The position numbers were made by a program, and so were the translations under genes. This document shows positions 24,677-33,933 of a DNA stretch of 42,250 nucleotides, piece by piece; position 1 is the stretch's first letter; each line of letters begins with the position of its first letter. This stretch comes from Desulfobacterium sp. (GTDB lineage Bacteria > Desulfobacterota > Desulfobacteria > Desulfobacterales > Desulfobacteraceae): positions 1 through 42,250 of the forward strand of contig JAQYWC010000075.1 of NCBI GenBank assembly GCA_030145245.1, written 5' to 3'. The notes beneath the pieces are model-generated. The model searched no databases and was not told the origin of the DNA. It saw only the letters and a program-made list of their open reading frames with translations.

Positions 24677-25894
24677 TCAGTCGGCTTTCCTTCTCAGGAA
24701 GGTTGGAATCTCAAGGTTTTCGCTGTCCAGGGAAACGCCGCGGTATCTGCTCCGGCCATCCTCGTTAACGGCTTGTTTGTGCTGTACCATAACGGGCTCT
24801 TCCATCTCGTTCCAGTTCTCGAGCTCCTCCTGGGTAGGCTCCCTGACCTGTCCCCGGGCAAAGGGCTCTGCCGCGGGATTGCAATCCAGTTTGGGCCGTG
24901 CAGTCTCGATCCTGTGCACATTCTTTCCCGGGACTTCGTTATGACCGATGCCGGTTGCAATCACCGTCACCCTCATCTCGTCTCCAAGGCTCTCATCAAT
25001 GGCCTGTCCCCAGATGATCTCAGCGTCGTCACCGACCTCCTGGTGAATGCGGTCGGAAGCTTCGGTCATCTCGTCCAGGGTCAGATCGCTGGAGCAGGTG
25101 ATGTTCATGAGAACGCCCCGGGCGCCGGAGATGGAGATATCCTCAAGAAGGGGATGGGAGATGGCCCGTTCTGCCGCCTCAACAGCCCTGTTCTCACCGG
25201 AAGCGATACCAATACCCATGAGGGCCATGCCGGCCTTGGACATGGTGGTTCTTACATCGGCAAAATCGAGGTTAACCAGGCCCGGCAGCATGATAAGATC
25301 GGTGATCCCCTTTACTGAATGGTGAAGGATCTCGTCCGCCTTGATGAACATGTCCACCATCTTGGCGCCCTTGCCTGCGATACCCCTGAGTCTGTCGTTG
25401 GGAATGGTGATGACCGTGTCTGTAATGTCCCTGAGCTTTTCAATGCCATCTTCTGCCTGGGCAGCCCTTTTCTTGCCCTCAAAGGAGAAGGGCCTTGAGA
25501 CAACAGCAACGGTCAGAATACCAAGCTCCTGGCACACCTCGGCAATCACAGGTGCCGCACCCGTGCCCGTGCCGCCGCCAAAACCCGCTGTGATGAAAAC
25601 CATGTGGCTCCCTTCAAGGGCGGCCCTGATCTCGTCGATATTCTCCGTGGCCGCGTCCCTGCCCACGTTTGGGTTGGCGCCTGCCCCAAGACCCTCGGTA
25701 AGCTGGGTGCCCAGCTGGATCTTCTGCTCGGCCTTGGAGATGTCAAGGGCCTGGGCATCAGTGTTGGCGGTGATGAATTTCACGCCCTGAAGATTTGCGT
25801 CGATCATGTTGTTTACAGCATTACCGCCGGCTCCACCGACCCCGATGACCTTAATCTTTGCCGACTTGTCGCTTTCCACGTAGGAAAAATTCAT
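24677..25894 (-). CDS. ftsZ: Cell division GTPase FtsZ
   Basis: FtsZ polymerises into the Z ring that directs septum formation. The 405-residue protein has the tubulin signature GGGTGTGAAP at about residue 105, an N-terminal GVGGAGGNAVNNM, and the NLDFADV loop that completes the GTPase site. The C-terminal linker is about 70 residues and ends in the conserved peptide LEIPTFLRRKAD, which binds FtsA and other partners. The start follows AAGGAGGGGG. It is preceded by ftsA and followed by the radical SAM gene. Confidence 0.98.
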   Translation of the reverse strand: MNFSYVESDKSAKIKVIGVGGAGGNAVNNMIDANLQGVKFITANTDAQALDISKAEQKIQLGTQLTEGLGAGANPNVGRDAATENIDEIRAALEGSHMVFITAGFGGGTGTGAAPVIAEVCQELGILTVAVVSRPFSFEGKKRAAQAEDGIEKLRDITDTVITIPNDRLRGIAGKGAKMVDMFIKADEILHHSVKGITDLIMLPGLVNLDFADVRTTMSKAGMALMGIGIASGENRAVEAAERAISHPLLEDISISGARGVLMNITCSSDLTLDEMTEASDRIHQEVGDDAEIIWGQAIDESLGDEMRVTVIATGIGHNEVPGKNVHRIETARPKLDCNPAAEPFARGQVREPTQEELENWNEMEEPVMVQHKQAVNEDGRSRYRGVSLDSENLEIPTFLRRKAD

Positions 25895-25916
25895 ATTACC
25901 CCCTCCTTGAGTATAT

Positions 25917-27143
25917 TTAGATAACGTCTTTAAACCATTGTTTCATTCGTTTCAGAAGCTTTGAGAACAGCTTGTTTTCGCTGTCTCCAAGCTGTTCGCC
26001 GCTGCTGTTGCGGCTGCCGTATATCACAAGCCCCACACCGGTTGCAAAACTGGGATTCTTGACCACATCCTTGAGTCCCCCGATCTTCCTGGGTTCACCC
26101 AGACGGACGGGAACGGAAAAGACCCCCTCCACCACTTCGGGAATGCCGTCCAAAAGGGCGCTTCCGCCGGTGAGCACCAGACCTGAGGGAAAAGCGTTCT
26201 CAAGGCCGTGGCTGAAAATCTCCTCCCTGAGGATGGAGAACATCTCCTCCACCCTGGGTTCCAGAATCTCGGCCAGAATATCCTTGGGAAGGCTCTTGGG
26301 ATCCCGTCCCCCCACCCCCGGCACGTCAACGGTATCGCCTTTGCGGATGCTTTCCGGGACACAGGTGCCATGGTTGATCTTGATTTTTTCAGCCTCTGCC
26401 AGGGGCGTCCTGAGACCGATGGAAATATCATTGGTCAGGTTATGGCCGCCCAGGGTCAGCTCAAATGTATGCTTGATATTGTTGCCCTTGAAGATGGCAA
26501 GATCCGTGGTTCCCCCGCCGATGTCGGCAAGGGCGCATCCCAGCTCCTTCTCCTCCGGGGTGAGGACCGCCTCGCCGGAGGCCAGGGACTCGAGCACGAT
26601 GTCGCAGACGTCAAGGCCCGCCTTGTTGCAGCACTTGACAATGTTCCGTGCCGACGACACGGCCCCGGTGACAATGTGGATTTTAGTCTCAAGCCTTACC
26701 CCGGTCATGCCCACGGGGTTCTGGATCGCCTCCTGGTCATCCACGATAAACTCCTGGGGAATCACATGGATGGTTTCCCGGTCCATGGGGATGGCAACGG
26801 CGCTGGCCGCATCGATCACCCGCTCCACGTCGTTCTGGATGATCTCCCGTCCCTTGATGGCGATGATGCCATGGCTGTTGAAACCCTTGATGTGACCACC
26901 GGCGATGCCCACATAGACAGAGGAGATGCTGCACCCTGCCATGACTTCGGCCTCTTCAACCGCCTTTTTAATGGACTCCACCGTGGACTCTATGTTGACG
27001 ACGGCGCCCTTTCTGAGGCCGTTTGAAGGATGGGACCCCATACCGATGATGCTGATTTCACCCTGTGAAAGCTCTCCGACAACGGCACAGATCTTTGTGG
27101 TTCCGATGTCGAGCCCTACGATAATTCTCTCTTGTTCCTGCAA
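25917..27143 (-). CDS. ftsA: Cell division protein FtsA
   Basis: FtsA is an actin-like ATPase that anchors FtsZ filaments to the membrane. Family motifs are GLDIGTTKICAVV at the start, DIGGGTTDLA in the phosphate-2 region and VLTGGSALLDG. The C-terminus has the amphipathic membrane-targeting helix (KLLKRMKQWFKDVI). I choose a TTG start at 27143, one base past the ftsQ stop, with AGGAGG eight bases upstream, giving 408 residues; a longer frame from 27191 would overlap ftsQ, and a GTG at 27152 lies within the ribosome-binding site region. The TTG start is an unusual feature for an abundant division gene. Confidence 0.95.
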   Translation of the reverse strand: MQEQERIIVGLDIGTTKICAVVGELSQGEISIIGMGSHPSNGLRKGAVVNIESTVESIKKAVEEAEVMAGCSISSVYVGIAGGHIKGFNSHGIIAIKGREIIQNDVERVIDAASAVAIPMDRETIHVIPQEFIVDDQEAIQNPVGMTGVRLETKIHIVTGAVSSARNIVKCCNKAGLDVCDIVLESLASGEAVLTPEEKELGCALADIGGGTTDLAIFKGNNIKHTFELTLGGHNLTNDISIGLRTPLAEAEKIKINHGTCVPESIRKGDTVDVPGVGGRDPKSLPKDILAEILEPRVEEMFSILREEIFSHGLENAFPSGLVLTGGSALLDGIPEVVEGVFSVPVRLGEPRKIGGLKDVVKNPSFATGVGLVIYGSRNSSGEQLGDSENKLFSKLLKRMKQWFKDVI

Positions 27144-27144
27144 A

Positions 27145-28032
27145 TCAAGCACCTCCTTTAATAGTGCCGGGCATAATATCTTTATCTTCAAGCGTTACTG
27201 TGACGCTTCTGATGTTAAACATGTCAATGGAGCAGAGCCTCTTCTGGGGCACGGATGTTTCCATATAGTCGATGATATGTTCTGCATTGTTCAATTTCGC
27301 TTGAAAGCCATCAAACCCAAGCTTCAACGTTATTGGAGTGTTGCCTACTGAATCCCGGCCGTTAAAGATCCGGGTCGCGATCTTTATGCCGACATCCCTG
27401 TCTGCTGTTATTTTATCGATCCTGCCAATACCCTTCAGGGCAAGGACATCCATGACCGAATCGTGCAATTTACCTGAGAACCCGCATTTTTGCTCCATGG
27501 ATTCAAGATGGAGCCCAAAAATCTGCGGCAGGCTGGCGGCCCGGGTGTCCAGGCCCGGATCATACCGTTTAAAGGGCTGGCCCTGGGTGTCCAGGAGAAT
27601 CTGTAAGTCACTGTCTACCACAGCCTTTGCAACGGCCTTCTCCTCGATCACTGTGATGGAGAGGGTCGAGGGAATCTGCCGGGTAACGGCGGCATCCCGA
27701 ATCCAGGGATGGGCTATCAGCCGCAGGCGGACCGTGTTCAGGTTAATGGCCAGGACATTGTCCCCTTCAGCGATCTCGGCCTGGGACAGCACCTCGGCCC
27801 GGGCAAGGGTATTGATCCCGGAAACGTTGATCTTCTTCAGACCGAAATAGGAGCTCTGGGTCACAAGATCGTGGGCAAAGATCAGGCCAAGGCTGAACAG
27901 GGAGACCGTCACAACCACCAGGATAAACTTAAGCCCCAGATCAAGGCTGTGCATGAAATCAAACTCCAGCAGGGAATTCTTTCCCTCCGTGGCGCGATGC
28001 CTGTTTTTTCTTATCTTTTTATTCGCCTTCAA
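27145..28032 (-). CDS. ftsQ: Cell division protein FtsQ
   Basis: FtsQ connects cytoplasmic and periplasmic parts of the divisome. The 295-residue protein has a short basic cytoplasmic tail, one membrane helix at about 35-55 (ILVVVTVSLFSLGLIFA), a POTRA domain (IKKINVSGINTLAR-like segment through ALSITVIEEKAVA), and a C-terminal beta domain. Sequence identity in this family is low, so the call rests on architecture and on position between murB and ftsA. The start overlaps the murB stop by 14 bases. Confidence 0.92.
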   Translation of the reverse strand: MKANKKIRKNRHRATEGKNSLLEFDFMHSLDLGLKFILVVVTVSLFSLGLIFAHDLVTQSSYFGLKKINVSGINTLARAEVLSQAEIAEGDNVLAINLNTVRLRLIAHPWIRDAAVTRQIPSTLSITVIEEKAVAKAVVDSDLQILLDTQGQPFKRYDPGLDTRAASLPQIFGLHLESMEQKCGFSGKLHDSVMDVLALKGIGRIDKITADRDVGIKIATRIFNGRDSVGNTPITLKLGFDGFQAKLNNAEHIIDYMETSVPQKRLCSIDMFNIRSVTVTLEDKDIMPGTIKGGA

Positions 28033-28960
28033 TTTTCACCTCTGGTTTGAGATCAACATTGAATTGTTTTTTCACCTCTTTTTCGACCATCTGCTTCAGG
28101 GTCAGGATTTCACCTGCCGTGGCTCCGCCAAGATTAACGATGAAGTTACCGTGGGCCTCGGAGACCATGGCATTACCGCACCGCCTGCCCTTGAGGCCGG
28201 CCTGGTCAATGAGCAACCCTGCGGGCCGCCCGTTGTCCGGGTTCTTGAAAAAGCATCCCGCACTTGCCCCTGACCCCGGCTGGCTTGCCTGCCGCTGCTC
28301 TATATGCGCAAGCCAGTTCGCCTGCATGGATTCCTTATCCCCGGGCACAAGGAGAAAATTGGCTGCAAGAACCAGTACCCCCGGCCCAATGCCGTTAAAG
28401 GAGAGTTCCCTGTGTGCGAAGCCAAGCTCCCTGCGGTCAACCGTCATGACAGACCCGTCCCGGGTCAGGATCTCAAGGGAGACAAGGGACTCGGAGATGG
28501 TGCCCAGGTTGGTGCCCGCGTTCATCATCACAGCGCCGCCGACCGTGCCGGGAATCCCGGCTGCAAACCCGAACCCGTCCAGGCCATGGTCCATGGCAAA
28601 CCGTGCAAGGGCTGAAAGGATGACGCCCGAGGATGACGTTACAAGACTCTCCGCCCCGCTGATCCGGGTGAGCGTGGGTTTGCCGTTGATTTTCTTCATG
28701 GAGAGCACAAGCCCCCGGATCCCATTGTCCCTGACCAGGAGGTTAGTGCCGCAGCCCATGGGGGAAACAGGCACCCCAAGCTCCCTTGCCAGGGTCACCA
28801 TGCGGATCAGCTCCTCCCGGGAGGAGGGTGCTGCAAAAAGATCCGCCGCCCCGCCCACCTTAAAAGAGGTGTGGCGCGCCATGGGCTCGTCCGCAACCAG
28901 GGAGAACTCCTGTCTCAGGACCTCGCATCCCCGGGAGAGGTTATTGGCCATGGCAGGCAT
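28019..28960 (-). CDS. murB: UDP-N-acetylenolpyruvoylglucosamine reductase MurB
   Basis: MurB reduces UDP-GlcNAc-enolpyruvate to UDP-MurNAc with FAD and NADPH. The FAD-binding motifs are visible: HTSFKVGGAADLF near residue 30, GCGTNLLVRD, and FAAGIPGTVGGAVMMNAGT. The SAGCFFKNPD segment holds the catalytic Ser/Cys position (Ser-Ala-Gly-Cys) and fits the shorter type II enzymes. The chosen start at 28960 overlaps the murC stop (ATGA); a longer frame to 29068 is rejected since its extra residues do not fit the family. The protein is 313 residues. Confidence 0.95.
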   Translation of the reverse strand: MPAMANNLSRGCEVLRQEFSLVADEPMARHTSFKVGGAADLFAAPSSREELIRMVTLARELGVPVSPMGCGTNLLVRDNGIRGLVLSMKKINGKPTLTRISGAESLVTSSSGVILSALARFAMDHGLDGFGFAAGIPGTVGGAVMMNAGTNLGTISESLVSLEILTRDGSVMTVDRRELGFAHRELSFNGIGPGVLVLAANFLLVPGDKESMQANWLAHIEQRQASQPGSGASAGCFFKNPDNGRPAGLLIDQAGLKGRRCGNAMVSEAHGNFIVNLGGATAGEILTLKQMVEKEVKKQFNVDLKPEVKIEGE

Positions 28961-30330
28961 CACGACAATTGCTCCAACAGCTGTTCCCCTAAGTTGTAAA
29001 CATCTCCGGCGCCCAGGGTCAGCATCATATCCCCCTCTTCCAGGCTGTCGGCCAACAGGGAGAGGCAATGGTCAAAATCGTCCACGCAACAAACGTTTTT
29101 GTGACCGTGTTCCCGGACGCCCCTGCACAGGGCCTGGGAATCAACCCCCTCAATGGGTGTTTCACTGGCCGCATAGATGGGCAGGATATACAGGAGGTCA
29201 GACTGATAAAAGGCGCGGGTAAACTCGTGGAACAACGCCTGGGTCCGGGTATACCGGTGGGGCTGGAACACCACCACCAGGCGCTTGTTGGGCCAGCTCT
29301 CCCGGACCGCCTTAAGGGTGGTCTTCACCTCGGTGGGGTGGTGGCCGTAATCGTCCATCACCGTGATTCCGTTCTTTCTGCCCTTGTCCTCCAGGCGCCG
29401 CTTGACCCCTTCGATCTGCTCCAGGGCCTCCTTGATGGTGGTAAAATCGATTTTCAGCTCAAGGGCCACGGCAATGGCGGCCAGGGCGTTTGAGATGTTG
29501 TGCTTGCCCGCAAGGTTGAGGGAGATCTCTCCCAGGGTCTCACCCTTGTGAACCACCGTAAAAAGGCCCTTTCTTCCCTCAAAGCGGATGTCCCTTGCCT
29601 GGAGGTCTGCCTGGGCGGTGAGGCCGAATGTGGTGTAGCGCACGGATATTCTTGGCAGGATAGCCTGGATGTGCTCGTTGTCCAGGCTGAGCACGGCCAG
29701 TCCGTAGAAGGGAACCGAATTGATGAACTTGACGAAGTTGTCCTTGATATCCTCAATATCCTTGTAGAAATCAAGGTGCTCAAGATCAATGTTGGTAACC
29801 GCTGCAATGGCCGGCGAGTACTTGAGGAAGGAACCATCGCTCTCATCCGCCTCCGCCACGATGTACTCCCCCTTGCCGTGGAGGGCGTTGGTGCCGAGAT
29901 TCTTTAACAGCCCGCCCACCACAACCGTGGGATCAAGGCCTGCGGTGTTGAGGATGGAGGCCACCATGGAGGTGGTGCTGGTCTTACCGTGGGCACCGGA
30001 TACCGCAATGGAGTATTTGATGCGCATGAGTTCCGCCAGCATCTCAGCCCTGGGAATGATGGAGATGGAGTTTTCCCTTGCCGCAGCCACCTCGGGATTG
30101 TCAGCCGAGATAGCCGTTGAGGTGACAAGGACATCGGCATCTTTTATCTGGTCGCCGTTGTGGCCCTGGTAAATCACGGCCCCCAGCTGTTCAAGCCGGC
30201 TGGTGATGGAGGAGAGCTTCAGGTCGGATCCCGAAACCCTGTATCCCAGGCTCAGGAGAAGCTCTGCAATACCGCTCATGCCGATGCCGCCAATGCCGAC
30301 AAAATATATATGATAGTTCTTCTGGTACAT
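28960..30330 (-). CDS. murC: UDP-N-acetylmuramate--L-alanine ligase MurC
   Basis: MurC adds L-alanine to UDP-MurNAc, the first amino acid of the stem peptide. The 456-residue protein has the N-terminal Rossmann motif GIGGIGMSGIAELL, the Mur-ligase P-loop GAHGKTSTTSM at about residue 113, the EADESDGSF metal site and DYGHHPTE in the central domain. The gene starts immediately after the murG stop codon and overlaps murB by ATGA. Confidence 0.97.
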   Translation of the reverse strand: MYQKNYHIYFVGIGGIGMSGIAELLLSLGYRVSGSDLKLSSITSRLEQLGAVIYQGHNGDQIKDADVLVTSTAISADNPEVAAARENSISIIPRAEMLAELMRIKYSIAVSGAHGKTSTTSMVASILNTAGLDPTVVVGGLLKNLGTNALHGKGEYIVAEADESDGSFLKYSPAIAAVTNIDLEHLDFYKDIEDIKDNFVKFINSVPFYGLAVLSLDNEHIQAILPRISVRYTTFGLTAQADLQARDIRFEGRKGLFTVVHKGETLGEISLNLAGKHNISNALAAIAVALELKIDFTTIKEALEQIEGVKRRLEDKGRKNGITVMDDYGHHPTEVKTTLKAVRESWPNKRLVVVFQPHRYTRTQALFHEFTRAFYQSDLLYILPIYAASETPIEGVDSQALCRGVREHGHKNVCCVDDFDHCLSLLADSLEEGDMMLTLGAGDVYNLGEQLLEQLS

Positions 30331-31431
30331 TTAAATTCCTTGTTCTCTTGCCATGGCAAGACAGGTTTCCGCAATGACCCTGTCCGCGTCCGGCATGCTC
30401 ATATCCTTTGCAGCCCCGCCCATGGAGAGGAGCTTGTCCGGATTGTTTATGGAAAATTCAATGGTTTCCTGTAACCCTTCAGGGGTGAGATCCCTGTCCA
30501 GGATCATCCAGCCCGCCCCCAGACCCACCACTTCCATGGCATTGAACCGCTGGTGATCGTCGGCGGCATAGGGATAGGGAATAAGAAGGGAGGGTTTCCC
30601 CAGGGCCGTGATCTCGGAGATGCTGCCCGCCCCTGCCCTGGAGATGATCAGGTCGGCGGCGGTCATCAGCCCCGGCATGTCGTTGAAAAACGCCTTTGCC
30701 GTGGCCTTGATTCCCATGGCCTTGTATTCCGCTGCCACCGCTTCCTCATCCTTTTTTCCGGTCTGGTGGACAATGCTGAAGGCGTCGGGATCCGCCAGGA
30801 GCTTAACAGCGCCAAGTACGGCCTGGTTGACGGAGTGGGCACCCTGGCTTCCGCCGGTCACAAGGAGGTTGAACCTCTCCTTGTCCCTTAAGGAGGCGGA
30901 ACTGCCCCCCCCGTCCTGATTGCGGACCGGGTTGCCCGTGTGGATGGTGACGGCCCGTTGGGATAATCCCCTGGTGGTCTTGAACGAAGTGAAGACCACG
31001 TGGCAGAACCGTGAAAGAATCCTGTTGGTAATGCCGGGAATGGAGTTCTGCTCCTGGATGGCTGTCATGGTGCCGCAAAGCCTTGCGCCCAGAACCACCG
31101 GGCCCGAGGAGTAACCGCCAACACCCATGACAAGGTCGGGCTTGAAACGGTTGATGATGGAGAGTGCCTGGAACAGAGAGCCTGGGATTTTCGCCAGGGA
31201 GCGGATCTTGCCGAACACGCCTTTGCCCTTGATACCGGAGACTGAAATGCTCGTATGGGAAAATCCGTACCGGTCAAGTGTGGTGGTTTCAAACAGTTCG
31301 CCGGTTCCCACAAAAAGGATTTCGGTCCGGGGATCGATCCTCAAAAAGGCCTGGGCAACGGCAATGCCCGGAAAGAGGTGTCCCCCTGTTTTTCCGCCTG
31401 CAATGATTATTTTCATGGCCTTTTTATCCAT
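30331..31431 (-). CDS. murG: UDP-GlcNAc:lipid I GlcNAc transferase MurG
   Basis: MurG converts lipid I to lipid II at the inner face of the membrane. The 366-residue protein has the N-terminal glycine loop (GGKTGGHLFPGIAVA), a GGYSSGP loop, QEQNSIPG, the TGGSQGA donor-site motif and the SRAGAGSISE signature. The ATG at 31431 overlaps the ftsW stop by eight bases; an ATG five codons later (31416) is also possible and would start exactly at the conserved strand. Confidence 0.96.
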   Translation of the reverse strand: MDKKAMKIIIAGGKTGGHLFPGIAVAQAFLRIDPRTEILFVGTGELFETTTLDRYGFSHTSISVSGIKGKGVFGKIRSLAKIPGSLFQALSIINRFKPDLVMGVGGYSSGPVVLGARLCGTMTAIQEQNSIPGITNRILSRFCHVVFTSFKTTRGLSQRAVTIHTGNPVRNQDGGGSSASLRDKERFNLLVTGGSQGAHSVNQAVLGAVKLLADPDAFSIVHQTGKKDEEAVAAEYKAMGIKATAKAFFNDMPGLMTAADLIISRAGAGSISEITALGKPSLLIPYPYAADDHQRFNAMEVVGLGAGWMILDRDLTPEGLQETIEFSINNPDKLLSMGGAAKDMSMPDADRVIAETCLAMAREQGI

Positions 31432-32542
31432 TATCCGTATTGGCTCCGATGTTCATTAATATTCCCATGCCCGCCATGTTGACCAGCAATGAGGTTCCTC
31501 CGTAACTTAAAAATGGCAGGGTCAGCCCCTTGGTGGGCAGAACGCCCATGGTTACCCCTGTGTTGATGATCACCTGGAGACCGAGGCTTATGATAAGTCC
31601 TGAAGCCACAAAGGCCCCGAACAGATTTTCAGACCGCCGTGCAATGGTCGCCCCCCGCCACAGAATAACGGCGTAAAGACCAAGAATGGCCAGCACGCCT
31701 GCAAGGCCCAGCTCCTCGCCGATCACCGACAGAATAAAGTCGGTATGTGGCTCCGGAAGATAGTGGAGCTTCTGCATGCCCAGGCCGATCCCCTTGCCGA
31801 AGATCCCGCCGGATCCAAAGGCCTTGAGGGAGTGGGTGATCTGGTAACCCGTGTTCAACGGATCGTCCCAGGGGTTCATAAATGCCAGAATCCGCTGCAT
31901 ACGGTAATCCACCCGGTAGACCAGAAAATAGGCAATGGGCACGAGAAAGGGTAAGGGCAGCATCAGGTGAAAAATCCTAACCCCGGCCACGAACATCATC
32001 CCCCAGGTGATGCAGCCGAGGATCATGACCGTGCCGAAATCGGGCTGCATGAGGATGAGGAAAGCCAACACCACCAGCAGAATCACGTGGGGCATGAACC
32101 CGACGGAAAAGTTCCGGATCATCTCCTGCTTCTTTGAAAGGGAGTAACCCAGGAACAGCACCAGGGCGAGCTTGGTGAACTCAGACGGCTGAAAGGTGAA
32201 CCCGAACACAGAGATCCACCGGCAGGCCCCGCCGGCCTTGTGACCCAGGGACGGCACCTGGACCGCCACCAGGAGCGCAATTGCAAACACCAGCAGAATG
32301 TAGGCAAACACCTTCAGGTACCTGAATGGAAAGGATGCGGCCGTGAACATGACACCGAGGCTGACAAGGCAGAAAAAGACCTGGCGCTTCATGTAGAAGA
32401 GATTGTTGTCAAACCGTTCAAGGCCGATGGCCGAGCTTGCGCTGTACACCATGACAATCCCCATGCCTGCAAGCAGCAGTACGGGAAAGAGGATGGTGGC
32501 CTCACCGAAAAACGGATGTATTTTAGTCTCTGTCTCGCTCAT
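31424..32542 (-). CDS. ftsW: Septal peptidoglycan polymerase FtsW
   Basis: FtsW is the SEDS-family glycosyltransferase that polymerises lipid II at the septum with FtsI. The 372-residue protein has about ten membrane helices. Family segments include RWISVFGFTFQPSEFTKLAL, GYQITHSLKAFGSGG, PEPHTDFILSVIGEELG and GLTLPFLSYGGTSLL. It lies between murD and murG, which separates it from a RodA outside a dcw cluster. Its start codon shares bases with the murD stop (TGATG). Confidence 0.96.
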   Translation of the reverse strand: MSETETKIHPFFGEATILFPVLLLAGMGIVMVYSASSAIGLERFDNNLFYMKRQVFFCLVSLGVMFTAASFPFRYLKVFAYILLVFAIALLVAVQVPSLGHKAGGACRWISVFGFTFQPSEFTKLALVLFLGYSLSKKQEMIRNFSVGFMPHVILLVVLAFLILMQPDFGTVMILGCITWGMMFVAGVRIFHLMLPLPFLVPIAYFLVYRVDYRMQRILAFMNPWDDPLNTGYQITHSLKAFGSGGIFGKGIGLGMQKLHYLPEPHTDFILSVIGEELGLAGVLAILGLYAVILWRGATIARRSENLFGAFVASGLIISLGLQVIINTGVTMGVLPTKGLTLPFLSYGGTSLLVNMAGMGILMNIGANTDNG

Positions 32543-33924
32543 CAGTCCTGTGGGTCGAGCCCGTTTACAAGGTCCGTAAAATCATTGCCCCTATGGCCGT
32601 AACTTGTGTACATGTCAAAGCTTGCGCATCCGGGTGAAAGCAGCACAATGTCACCTGCTTCCGAAATACCCCGGGCCGTTGTGACCGCCTCGGCCATGGA
32701 GTTGACCATGGTTATCGGTGCTGCCCCCCTGAGGGCTGCCCCAATCTCCTCTTTTGCCTCCCCAAGGGCGATGATCGCCTTGACCCGCTCTTTCACCAGG
32801 GGGATCAGGCAGGTAAAATCGGTCTGTTTGCTCCTGCCGCCAATGATGAGGACCACCCGGTCAAAGCCCTTGAGAGCGCCCATGACCGCATGGGGGTTGG
32901 TTCCCTTGGAGTCGTTGTAGTACTCTGCCCCGTCAACGGTGGCAACATACCGGGTTCTGTGGGGAAGTCCGCTGAAGCCTGCAACCACGGCTTCTATTCC
33001 TGCAATAGTTCCGCCTGCGGCCAGGGTGGCAAGGGCTGCGGCTGCCAGGTTCTCCCGGTTGTGGGCTCCCTTGAGCCGGGCCGAAGAAAGATCCAGGCAA
33101 TAATCACCGGTTTCGGTGGTAAGGGTGACGGCCTGGGTGCCAACGGTTGCGCTGTAGCCCCCCCCCTCCCCTTCCGGGCCGAAGGTCATGATCCGGGAGC
33201 TGAGATGGTTTGACCTGACATCCAGATTATTGATACCTGCGTTAACAACCGCCACACAGCTATGGGACTGGTTGCTGAACAGGCTCCACTTGGAATCGGC
33301 ATAGGCATTAAAATCCTTATACCGGTCCAGGTGATCTTCGGCAATGTTGAGAAGAACCCCCACGTCCGGAATAAAATCGACGGCCGCATCCAGCTGAAAG
33401 CTGCTCAGTTCGGCCACCACCACATGGGCCTTGGTATCTGAAGTAAGGTAGTCCACCAGGGGCGTTCCAATGTTGCCGCCGGTAAAAACCTCAAGCCCGG
33501 ACGCCTTGAGCATCTCGCTGATCAGGGTCGTGACCGTGGTCTTGCCGTTGGTGCCGGTGACGGCCACCAGGGGTTGTTTGAGAAACACGGAAAACAGGTC
33601 AAGCTCGCCGGTGACAACAACACCCCTGGCCCGGGCCCGGTTGAAATATTCCATATCCAGGGGAATGCCGGGGCTTGTCACGATAAGGGCGGCATTCTCG
33701 AAAGTCCCGGCCCTGTGGCTTCCAATCTCGCACCGGATACCAAGGTCCTCGAGCTCTTTTACCTTGTCGGTCCGTGACGGGTTGCTGTCGGTTGCCACCA
33801 CATCAAGCCCCTTTGATTTCAGGAACCGGGCAATGGAGACCCCGGATACGCCAAGGCCGGCCACAAGGACATATCCTTGTTCCGGGTGTCTCAAAATGCT
33901 TGCCATGTGGGTTGAAATAGTCAT
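32542..33924 (-). CDS. murD: UDP-MurNAc-L-alanine--D-glutamate ligase MurD
   Basis: MurD adds D-glutamate to the growing stem peptide. The 460-residue protein has an N-terminal Rossmann fold (VAGLGVSGVSIARFL), the ATP-binding GTNGKTTVTTL motif at about residue 124, NIAEDHLDRYKDF in the central domain, and YNDSKGTNPHAV. The C-terminal LLSPGCASFDMY is diagnostic of MurD. It lies nine bases past the mraY stop and overlaps ftsW. Confidence 0.97.
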   Translation of the reverse strand: MTISTHMASILRHPEQGYVLVAGLGVSGVSIARFLKSKGLDVVATDSNPSRTDKVKELEDLGIRCEIGSHRAGTFENAALIVTSPGIPLDMEYFNRARARGVVVTGELDLFSVFLKQPLVAVTGTNGKTTVTTLISEMLKASGLEVFTGGNIGTPLVDYLTSDTKAHVVVAELSSFQLDAAVDFIPDVGVLLNIAEDHLDRYKDFNAYADSKWSLFSNQSHSCVAVVNAGINNLDVRSNHLSSRIMTFGPEGEGGGYSATVGTQAVTLTTETGDYCLDLSSARLKGAHNRENLAAAALATLAAGGTIAGIEAVVAGFSGLPHRTRYVATVDGAEYYNDSKGTNPHAVMGALKGFDRVVLIIGGRSKQTDFTCLIPLVKERVKAIIALGEAKEEIGAALRGAAPITMVNSMAEAVTTARGISEAGDIVLLSPGCASFDMYTSYGHRGNDFTDLVNGLDPQD

Positions 33925-33933
33925 TGTCTGTTC

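Noticed and set aside
28960-29068. Longer MurB start within murC
   Set aside because: The extension is basic and unlike the family; the start at 28960 overlaps the murC stop by ATGA.
28047-29222. Plus-strand open frame of 391 codons opposite murB
   Set aside because: No ribosome-binding site or motif, and it lies against a well-supported enzyme gene.
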